Source: Dirofilaria immitis (lineage: Eukaryota; Nematoda; Chromadorea; Rhabditida; Onchocercidae). From it: a stretch of 64,000 nt of DNA. The stretch is taken from the NCBI GenBank assembly GCA_024305405.1, contig JAKNDB010000053.1, forward strand, positions 310,001 to 374,000, read 5' to 3'. The translations under genes and the position numbers were made by a program. Below the pieces are notes generated by a model. It ran no database searches and had not been told where the DNA came from. It saw only the letters and a list, made by a program, of their open reading frames with translations. Shown piece by piece: positions 52,801 through 64,000 of this stretch; the first letter of the stretch is position 1, and the number at the start of each line of letters is the position of its first letter.

Positions 52801-53224
52801 GCATTAATTATTTCTTCCGGATCTTTCTTCATCGGTTTATCCACGAATATTTTTGATCTTTGAAAATACCACTTAATGATACAGCATGCAGTAATTCACC
52901 TTGACAATATATCATATAATTATGAGAATTTCTCTCATCACATGGATAAACCGGTAATGCAACCGTAGTACTTGTAATGATCTCTCTACTTGGTAGTAAA
53001 TTTCGACGTTTCAAATCGTTCATATCATTAGTAGTTGTTGCTGTTTTTGGTGATATTATTTCTTTGACTTTCTTCTTGCCTTTCACCGCTTTTACCATCA
53101 TTTTGCTGATAATTCGAGCATTGATACATTGCTTTGATAAGAAATAATCCAATGATAAATGATCAAAATTGTAGTCTAATATAAATAGAATTGTAAAAAG
53201 TAGCCATGATATCTTGTGCATCAT
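46884..53224 (-). CDS. Trehalase (GH37), divergent copy A, ten exons, four frameshifts
   Basis: Hydrolyses trehalose to two glucoses if active. Exons in transcript order: 52693-53224, 52331-52465, 51769-51895, 51269-51464, 50505-50601, 49938-50173, 48900-49164, 48504-48602, 47929-48073, 46884-47105. The N-terminus (MMHKISWLLFTILFIL) looks like a signal peptide or anchor. [36 protein letters not shown] (catalytic Asp), [20 protein letters not shown] (catalytic Glu) and GYGWTNG follow in family order. Signature 1 differs at three positions and signature 2 at one (Trp to Phe). The family RPESYRED arginine is replaced (AEEYFND). One-base losses break exon 1 (near 52846), exon 2 (T5 52355-52359), exon 4 (A5 51347-51351) and exon 5 (TTT 50570-50572). 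It faces copy B head to head. Either a divergent paralogue with assembly errors, or a decaying gene. Confidence 0.93.
47465..47655. repeat. About 62-bp tandem triplication in an intron of copy A
   Basis: AATTAAATAC(G)AAA(T)GAAAATAGTAATAGAATAATCAAATAGAAAAG(C/T)AATTAATGGT recurs three times in the last intron. Confidence 0.8.
49490..49740. repeat. About 40-bp degenerate repeat in an intron of copy A
   Basis: AATTAAATGATTAAAATTATTCGATATTTTATTATCATTCGT recurs five to six times in the intron between exons 6 and 7. Confidence 0.75.
50285..50500. repeat. About 110-bp duplication in an intron of trehalase copy A
   Basis: ACTTTATCATCAATT...TATTCATCAACTCTTACGGCAAAATTATATGATTA(C/A)AACCTGATAAGCTTAA(C/T)TATTTT appears twice in the intron between exons 5 and 6. 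CGGCAAAATTATATG is unusually well kept. Confidence 0.85.
50645..50715. repeat. ATGCATGCAT cluster in an intron of copy A
   Basis: TATATGCATGCATATTGGTGCAAGTTTATATGCATGCATATTCATGAAACATGCATGTGCATGCAG has six ATGCA steps and two ATATGCATGCATAT palindromes. Its alternating purine-pyrimidine pattern is rare elsewhere in the window outside TATA tracts. Confidence 0.75.
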
Positions 53225-55421
53225 TTTCAGGTTTTTTCTTTTTAAAGCCAAATCTATAATTATTAAATTAGGATAACATTTCAATACTATAAAATTTCGA
53301 TCATATCGATATTAAAATAACATATCGATCTATTTGTTATTAGCATAAATGTTTTTTAAATCTGCTAGTAATATTTTATATAATAATAAATTTAATTAAT
53401 AATCTAATTAATAATTTAATATTAATTAATTATTAATGAAATAATTATTGATAGATTTTTTAGCTTATTTGAATTATTTTCTTATATTCACCATTTTTTT
53501 CAAATTTTTTGTTAAATTTTGTTTCATATAAATGTTACTTTTAGTTTTTCTAAATTTATTGAAATAAATAATTTGCTATTAAAATGTAAATATTCAAAAT
53601 AAAAGTAATTTTTAAGAAAAGAAATTAAATTATATAAAATAATTAAAGCAATTATTTTATTCTCAACTTTTGCTATTTATGAAAATATAAGGGAATTGAT
53701 ATTTTACAATAATATCAAATTTTATATAATTATTTTTTGTTCCTTCAAAGAAAAAAAAGCTTTTAATAATTAAAATTTTTCAATGATAATTTTTTATATC
53801 AAAAAAGCGAAAATCAACCGATCACAATGAATGATATATCAAAGATTGATCTCGAGTTTATTTAATATACAATACATTTATAATTTCATACACATATTCA
53901 AATTTTATCAAACCATTGAAAAAAAAAACTGAAATTGAAGAATTAAAAACATAAGTATTATTTATTAGTAGATTGATATCAATATCAATACATGATAAAA
54001 GAAAGCTAATTGTAATATAAAACCTTTTTTATATCTCTTAGATTAAAAAATATTCCTCGGCTATTTTTATCTCATAATTTTGCAAAAATTTTAATCCGAA
54101 TTTCAAAAACTTTTTTCTCGTATTTTTTTGCCCCATAAATTGGGATATTATTTTTGCATTTGTAAATACAGTAAATTTTTTTATTTTTAGTGAAAAATTT
54201 TTTCATATCATTTTTTCAATCAATTTAGCAATGAATATTTATTTTGATTCAAGAAAACTATCACTTTAGCATTGTATGATATTAGTTTCTTCGAGGTTAA
54301 AAAATAATTAGATTACTGTATATATATACAGTAACTATACATAGCCCACTTTTATATAAATCTTATATATTAAAATTTTTACAAATCTAATAAAAATTTA
54401 TATATCACAATTTTTGCAAAAAGTATTGACAAATTTTCATAAATGTAAATTTTTTCTTTCTCTGTTTATATAAGAAAGTATTTTCGATGAAAAATTAATT
54501 ATTGTACAGTAACTTTAATTTTTATATGGTTGAATTGATTAATAGGTGTGTGTACATATATATTTGAAAATGATATTTATTAAAAACTTCCTTTTGTTGA
54601 TGCATGATTAATAAATAAATAAGTATGGATAAGAAATTTTGTAAATATAATTGAATTACTGATAAATTAGCAAATACTGATAACAAAAATTAAAGATTTA
54701 TTGAAAAATAACGAAAACAGAAAAGAAATTTTGATTTTAGTTGCAGAAATTGTGAAAATACATATTATAAATTTAAATTTTACTAAATTTTTATTTTTAT
54801 TTGATAATTATTATGTCCGTTTTAATTATGAGAAGGGAAAGGAGAAAAAAAAGGGAAAAAGGCATTAAGTTTATGTTACAGTACTATTGAATTGTTACTT
54901 CAATTTTACTCATCGTAGTTACTATTTTTATATCAATCTTATTCATGGCGATAATGATTGATAAAATATAAAGATAATAGCTTTCTCTTTAATTCATATC
55001 ATGAGATTATTATTTTATGAAAATTATGCGCCTTGGTAAGATAGCTAAGTGATCCTACTGTATTATAACTACCGTATTGCCTTCCTGTACTATAGATTTT
55101 TTCATCATGACTACTTGAGCTATAGTTGAAAGAAATCATAATAGTTGATGATAAATATTTTTGATAAGAGTAATATTACTTCTTTTCTAGTATATTGCGA
55201 TTTGCTTCATAAATTAGTTGCTTGCATTTGTCATAACTTATCTCCAAAAATTATGCTAAATTTACGAAATGAAATAATCAGACTGATCATGAAGCAATCA
55301 ATAAATATTAATTTACATCTAAAAATATAAATTTATTTTATTTTTAAATTAATCGTTCCATTTAAATAGAATATCAAAATTATAAATAATATCGTTGTAA
55401 CTAAGAAACATGTATTTCAGA
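53225..55421. promoter_or_regulatory. Shared upstream region between the two trehalases
   Basis: About 2.2 kb separate the two start codons, so both promoters must lie here unless non-coding first exons exist. The stretch is AT-rich with no coding frame. TTCAGAATGGG just before the copy B start could be a 3' splice site of a 5' untranslated exon. No specific binding motif is claimed. Confidence 0.5.
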
Positions 55422-58400
55422 ATGGGAAAGCAAAACTTATCTGTGATATACTTCTAGCATTATTATTACTCGCAATTATCATGGTGATAAGATATAAGTA
55501 TTACGGAATAATTATGACAAAATTAGAAGCAATTAGAGAATATCATCCAAAAGAAGGATGGTTTAAAGAAATGATTGAATATGGAAAATACGGTGTAATG
55601 TTAACGAAGGATAAGCTGAATTCATTGGATGATAACAAATTACAAATGATACCATTCATGAAACAACATCTTGCTGCTGTTGATTTTATACGAGCTGTTT
55701 TGTTGGCATGTAAAGCATTGCAAAAACGTGGAATTATGGGAATTGGAAATATCAATATCTTTAATATTACTGTAGGTGACATCGTAACGAGTGATGGTAA
55801 ATCAATGGATACTGTAATTAATGAAAACATTAATAAGGGTGAAAGTAGTGATGCAAAAATGATGATATCAACCGAATCAAATAATAGATATATCGCAATT
55901 CCGAATAATGAAGATGTGATAAGTAGTACGGTTGAAGTACCAGAATGGGCATGTGATGAGAGGCATTCTCCGAATTATATCATTTATTGTCAAGGCGATT
56001 TATTACATGCAGTAATGATGCTTAATATTTTCAAAGATTCTAAAACATTTGTTGATAAACCATTAAAACGAAATCCTGCTGAAGTTGCTGAAGATTTTAA
56101 GAAAAATTTCCACATGATATTACGGCAAATGATACGGAAGCAATACGACAATTTATTGATGAAAATTTTGAAGAAGAAGGTCATGAATTGGAAAAGTATG
56201 ATGGTGGATTATTTTATTAATGGAACATTTTTATCAATTTCAATAAATTCCTAAAATTTATTTTATCAACATATATCTCAATCAAACTTATCGATAACGA
56301 TTTCTTACAATTTACCTCATTATTTTGCTCTTTTTCTTAATTCATTATTCCAAATTATTATCATTCATTTGTTATTATATGCTAAAATATCATTTTGTTA
56401 TATACTCAGTTTGTTATATCTCGAAATCTCTATTTATTATAACTTATAAATTTCAATCGTTTAATTATCAGATAAAATTATCAGTATTAATTTTTAATTT
56501 TATTCAGCTTTTAAGTGTCTATAACAACAAATGACTTTTATGAATTTTCAAAACTTTTTATAGTAGTCGTAATATCTGTACTTTGAACAATTGCCTACTT
56601 GAATGATATGTTCATCTTATCTTTCGATTTATGAATATCTTTTTTTTTTTTGTTAAAAATATCTTCCTTTAAATAATAAATGATTATCAATTAGAAATGA
56701 TTAATCTCCTAATGATAATAAAATTACAACAAAGTCGAAATTACTTCTTTTAAAAATAGAAATTTAAATAAATAACGCTTAAAAAATAATCGATCATATG
56801 ATAACAAAGTTACAACAAAATTGAAATTACTTCGTTTAAAAATATATTTTATGGATTATATATGTTAAAATTATCACGATTACCAATTATCATAATTATG
56901 AATATTGATCGAGAAATTATCAAATAACAAAAGATATTTGTAAATAATAGGTGTGAATTAGTGGATTGGGAAGAACGACCCGAAAAACTTTTATCAATAG
57001 CAGATCCACAATTACGTCAATTTGCATTAAATGTTAATTTAATTTGGAAAAATTTATGTCGAACAATTAAAAAGAAGTAAGAATGAATATGCAGAAGAAA
57101 AACGAAAATAAATTTGATAAAATTAAATTTTAATAAAATTTCAAATTTTTAATTTCCAATTTTTTTTCGATAAATTTTTACTAAAATACATCGAAAAATA
57201 TTTCATTTATTTTTTAAAATATTCAAATGAATTTTTCAAACAATTTTTAAATGAATGAATGAAAATGATTGATACAAACAAATAATTAGCTAAAGCCAAA
57301 ATTTTGATCTTTTATTACTGAAATAAATAATTTGTAATAAATAAATTTCTTATTTCAGGTTATGAATCATCCAGAACGTCATTCATTATTATATGTACCA
57401 TATGAATTTGTTGTACCTGGTGGTCGTTTTCGAGAATTTTATTACTGGGATACTTATTGGGTTATTAAAGGTCTTCTTGCTTCAGGTTAGTTGTAGCATA
57501 TAAAAATGATAAAAATAACAATCTGAAATCAAACAAATTGATCGAAATCATTAATCTGAAATTAAACAAATTGATTAATTTCATCAACCTTAAATTAAAC
57601 AAATTGATTAAGATTATCAAGTTGAAATTAAACAAATTGATAAAGATTATCAATCTGGAATTAAATAAATTGATTAAGATTATCTTACTACAATATAGCT
57701 TATCATATATATATATATATCATTTAGGAATGCAAGAGACATCACGTCGAATGATTCTTAATTTTGAATATTTGGTAAGAACGATTGGTTTTATACCAAA
57801 CGGTGGTCGAGTATATTATTTACGACGATCGCAACCACCATTTTTTATACCGATGGTTTATGAATATTATATGGCTACTGAAGATGATGATTTTCTACGT
57901 TCCACAATGAATACAATGGAAATGGTAAATTTAATTTTAATTAATTAATTTAAAATAATATTTCAAATCGTTTATTAAATTACTATAAATAAATGAAACA
58001 AATAATTTAAATTAATTTATTAATAATTAATTCATAAAAATGCAAAAATTAATTATTTTGATATTAAATATTTTTTATAAAAATTTCTCACATATTTTAT
58101 ATTATTATATTAATATGTGTATAAATAAATAAAATTTTTAAAGGAATTAAATTTTAGGAATTTAGTTTTTGGAAATTAAATCGAATGATTAATGTAACAA
58201 TGAATAAAAGAAATCATTCAGTATTTCATTATCGCGCTGATAGTAATGTGCCACGGTAATTAAAAATTTTAATCTAATAATTAATTAATTTTATTAATTA
58301 TGAATAAGATAAAATTTGATTAATAGTTTTTTTTTTGTTTTCATTAGACCGGAATCATATCGTGAAGATTATCAAACAGCGGAACGAGTTGATCGACAAA

Positions 58401-60881
58401 AAGACGTAAATTATGGCGTGATATAGCAAGTGCAGCAGAATCAGGTTGGGATTTTAGCAGTCGATGGTTTCAAAATCGTCGAAGTATGGATACTATTGTA
58501 ACATCCGATATTATACCGGTTGATCTAAATGCTTTCATGTACTGGAATATGAAAATTTTAGCACATCTTCAAGGAGAGCTTGGTAAATTGATATATTTAT
58601 TGCTTTCAAAATATACTATAAATTATAAATTATAGTACTTAAGAACTTAAAAAGAAAAAAACACTTACGAATTTACGTATTGCTAAATTAATTGCTATTT
58701 TATGTAAAATAAAAAAATTTTTATGTTTCCAAAAAAAGCTAAAAATTTGAAATTTAATTTTTTCCAAAAAAAGTTTTTCGGCAAATTTTAATATGTCAAT
58801 AATCGTAAAATATTTCATTTATCAAATTATATGCAAATATTTATTATTTTTGAAAAATAAAAACTTTCGAAATTTTAAAAATATTTTAAACGAAATTTTT
58901 AGATCAAATAAATGCAATAAAATTATTTCACCTAAAAGTTTCGTATAAATAAAATATTTATTTTAATTACCTCTTTTTAAATAAAATAATTATACATTTC
59001 TCTAGCATATCGAAATAGCTTTCTTCAACAAATTATACTAATTTGGAAATCATTTTTAAAAATACGAAAACATTGGAAATTATTTTTAGAAATAAGGAAA
59101 TAAAAAGAAAAAGAAAGATAAGATAATATTTGTATTTTAACAATTTATCTTTATTTCTGTGATATTATTAATTATGTTAAATGAAAATTTGAATTATATT
59201 GAAATTAATTTTAATTAAAAAAATTAAATTTATTCTAAAATAATTATTATATTATTTATTATTAGGTAATCTTACTCGACGTGATGAATTAAATCGAGAA
59301 CGATCAAATTTTGTTGATACATTTGAAGCAGTATTTTTTGATACACGTGAAGGTGCATGGTTTGATTTAAATGTAAAAACCGGTGAACATTATGATGATG
59401 CATATCCATCATTAGCTGTACCACTTTTACTGAATGTTATCATGTATTAAATAGTGGTATGATGGTTGATGTTTTGGAAACATTACAACGAAAAGGATTA
59501 TTACAATTTCCAGGTGGTATACCAGCAAGGTAAAAAAACAATTGTAATTTAAAATTAAACAATTGTATTACTAGTAGTACGCCTTAGGTATTAATGTACT
59601 AATGAAATTAAATTTAAATTAAATTAATTTTGAAATGATTAATAATTCCCACAATGGAGATTATTATAAAGGAAATCATTTCGATTATCGATTAACATTA
59701 ATTTATAATTAATAATTATTTGAATAATTAATGTTATTCTATCTCAAAAGTTTTGCTCAAATCTAAAATGCAATGCTTTTCTCGAATAAAATCTCTAAAA
59801 ATATTTTGATTATAAGCCTATGTTAAGTAATAAAAGATATTAATTAATTAACTTTTAATTCATTATAGTTTAATGAAAGGTACCAATCAACAATGGGATT
59901 ATCCAAATGGTTGGGCACCGATCAATCATATGATCATCGAAGGATTACGTAAATCAAATAGTCCAACGTTTGTTTTTCATTTCATGATATAGAAAATTTG
60001 AAGAAAAAGAAACTAATCATAAGTGAATAGAATTATCATAATTCTTTATACCATAATATTAGTTTATATTTTAAAGGATTACTATAACTTTGCAGTACTA
60101 ACAATTGAAAAATGATTGATACCGGATTGTTCTATAAATAATTACCGTAATCATCGAAAAGATATAATTTATTTTATAGAAATGAGCATTTAGATGGTAA
60201 ATTTTGATAACTTAAAAACTGAAAGATATAGTTGAAGGAAAAGAAAAGGATATATGCATGTATAATAATAATATTTATCAAAAATTGATACTATCCAAAC
60301 TAACTAAAGTTAAATTACGGTAGCATTATTTATATACTAAACAGTATTCTAGAATGCAACAACGTGCATTTGAAATTGCTAATAAATGGATTAATCGAAA
60401 TTATGCACTATATCAGAAGGATCATAAAATGTGGAAAAATATGATGTTGCAAAAGAATATGTACGAGCAGCTAAAGGTGGTGAATATGAGAATCAGGTAA
60501 AATAATGATATTTTTTAATTTATTTAATCTGTTATCATTTTCTTTCTATTAATTAAATTAGCTAGTTTGCATTACTGTAATTCAATATTTTAGTATGGTT
60601 TTGGATGGACCAATGGTGTGGTACTTGATTTACTTGTAACATTTAGTAAACGAGCTGTTGTTAAGCCAACTGGTGGTGTAACAGATGTTCACGGAATTGG
60701 ACGAACTGATATACCGGGTACCAATCGAACCATTCTTACTCGATATTTAGGAACAGGAGGATCGTTCGATTTACTATTATGGTTTATGAAGCGAATTTTA
60801 CTCCGAGCATTGACCACATTTTTGAAATGCAAAAGTTTTAGTAGCAGTAGTGGCACCATTGCGGAAATTAAAAATTTATAA
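55422..60881 (+). CDS. Trehalase (GH37), copy B, ten exons, five to six frameshifts
   Basis: Exons: 55422-56195, 56951-57076, 57359-57485, 57728-57924, 58158-58255, 58348-58582, 59266-59529, 59869-59967, 60353-60496, 60594-60881, all with GT..AG introns in the same phases as copy A. A hydrophobic [13 protein letters not shown] near the start suggests a membrane anchor. About 130 residues without a known domain precede [11 protein letters not shown]. The family blocks are intact: [14 protein letters not shown] (signature 1), [33 protein letters not shown] (Asp), [10 protein letters not shown] (signature 2), HMIIEGLRK (Glu), [10 protein letters not shown]. One-base losses are inferred at 55424-55426 (GGG, affects only the start), 56110-56111, 57069-57073, 58398-58402, 59425-59428 and 60435-60439, mostly in A or T runs. 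Exons 6, 7 and 9 are each one base shorter than in copy A. An alternative start is ATG 55481. Active enzyme likely if the shifts are errors. Confidence 0.95.
57525..57690 (+). repeat. 36-bp repeat in an intron of trehalase copy B
   Basis: ATCAATCTGAAATTAAACAAATTGATTAAGATT recurs about five times between exons 3 and 4. It leaves a Lys/Asn/Ile-rich open frame that joins exon 4 by chance, and it is followed by (AT)n up to the acceptor. Confidence 0.85.
58583..59265 (+). other. Intron 6 of trehalase copy B
   Basis: About 680 bases of AT-rich sequence between GTAAATTG and TTATTAG. Nothing else is visible in it. Confidence 0.8.
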
Positions 60882-61915
60882 ACAAAAATTTCCCTTAAAT
60901 TATTCACAAATATTATTATATGTTATTTGAAACATTATGATTATTAAAATGTCGAGCAAAGAGTAAAAGTTTAAATGAGTAAAGGGATTTTTTTTTTTAA
61001 TTTATTTTAGCAATAAATCAGTTAAGTTATTTTTATCAGTGAAAAATTAATAAACTAAACTAAAATTGTAAAAAATATATCATAAATATGAATGTGAAAA
61101 AATGATAAATATCTAGCATATCATAATAGAGATATTGAAATAATAAAGTTGATATGCTTCATTTTATCAAAATGATATGATAGAAAAATCCAAGAAATAG
61201 GTTGCCAAAACAAAAAAATACAGGACAAAATTCAAAACTTTATAAACTTTACAAAAATATAGCATCAAATCAATATATACAAATTATTCAATTTTTTAAT
61301 ATTCATATCAGATATTCAATAGTTTTATCCATTCTTACTCAATTTCATTTTAAATGTCTTTTATTTCCAACTGCATTGCAATAATTTTGGTTTGAAAAAA
61401 CCAGAATTATTCAAAAAATAATTTCATCTCTTCGTACATCATCATTCTCATCATCATCATCATCACTTTTACAGAAATAAAACAAGAATTAAATCAGATT
61501 ACTATGAACATATTTTACAAGATATTATGATTATTATACAATAAAAATTTTGCATTACCATAATATTTACAAGTATATCGAAAGACATTAATTAGGCCAT
61601 GGCAAAAAAAAAATAAGACTGTAAAATTTGTAAAATGCTATTCTCATCAATTTTAATTTTATATTTCAGTTAAAATTCCAAATAAAGCTTTATCTAGGAA
61701 AATTTTCAAATTGAAAATTTCAAATAGCATAGATAATTATGTATAGTTGGTAAAGCGGAATTTAGAAAAATGTACATTAAAGAAGTGTATTTTGAAAACA
61801 TTTCTAAATGTAAAAGAAATATACAAAAATTTGTCATCAAAAATTATTTTACAATAAGTCTAATCTAATGCAAATGCTAAAACTACAATTAATCAAAGTA
61901 AACAATATTTAATTA
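60882..61915. other. Convergent intergenic region
   Basis: Between the ends of trehalase copy B and the MOSPD-like gene, which point at each other. An AATAAA at 61012-61017 could serve trehalase copy B. A short CAT run lies at 61438-61468. The plus-strand 60-codon frame at 61202-61384 has no supporting features. Confidence 0.6.
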
Positions 61916-63815
<1,900 letters not shown>

Positions 63816-64000
63816 CTAAAATAAATACATTCATTTTTATATCATTTAAATTATGCTAAGAAAAATTTTGATCGTTCTTTAAAACTTAAGTTGCAAAGAT
63901 TCGTTCTAACCTTCTTTTATCATTATACAATAACTGTTAAAATAATTATCTTTTATAATGTTTATTAATTAACAACTGTCAATATTTTTGAATTATCAAA
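63816..64000 (-). other. Intron of the MOSPD-like gene, running off the window
   Basis: A good acceptor (TATTTTAG, 63816-63817) bounds it. No upstream exon is visible before the edge. Confidence 0.6.

Noticed and set aside
55543..55830. Minus-strand frame of 95 codons over trehalase copy B
   Set aside because: It is the shadow of exon 1 on the opposite strand. The plus frame carries the family motifs.
61202..61384. Sixty-codon plus-strand frame between the convergent genes
   Set aside because: No start context, splice sites or family features. Its composition matches intergenic DNA.

Overview
The window is eukaryotic nuclear DNA with a very low G+C content (about one base in five by eye). 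It has spliceosomal introns with GT..AG ends, AT-rich introns of roughly 60-1100 bases, many microsatellites and minisatellites, and only a few true coding patches. The trehalases have the arthropod-style [11 protein letters not shown] block and the last gene is a MOSPD1/3-type major-sperm-protein-domain gene, so I favour a small arthropod such as an acariform mite. A nematode or another AT-rich invertebrate cannot be excluded from sequence alone.

Layout. Bases 1-46.8 kb are mostly gene-free and repeat-rich, with isolated coding exons: a putative first exon on the minus strand (1724-2061), two C-terminal exons of a plus-strand gene (15018-16373), a minus-strand terminal exon (21508-21684), a long minus-strand exon with poly-His/poly-Gln (29335-30095) and a doubtful plus-strand exon (43902-44081). 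Their partner exons were not found, so these genes either have very long introns or are fragments. Bases 46.9-60.9 kb hold a head-to-head pair of ten-exon GH37 trehalase genes, copy A on the minus strand (46884-53224) and copy B on the plus strand (55422-60881), separated by about 2.2 kb. Exon order, exon lengths and intron phases are nearly the same, so they are tandem-inverted paralogues. Convergent to copy B is the 3' part of a MOSPD1/3-like gene (61916-63815, minus), which runs off the right edge.

Trehalase splits trehalose, the blood sugar of many invertebrates, into two glucoses. Copy B keeps both family signatures. Copy A keeps the two catalytic acids but has changes in both signatures and has lost an otherwise conserved arginine, so it may be a divergent or weakened paralogue.

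The most striking general observation is that nearly every recognisable gene is broken by frameshifts of one sign. In about 17 places one missing base, almost always in a run of A or T, would restore a conserved or plausible reading frame. No place in the trehalases needs an extra base removed. The simplest explanation is homopolymer undercalling in an unpolished long-read assembly. Real pseudogenes and RNA-level correction are alternatives that can be tested.
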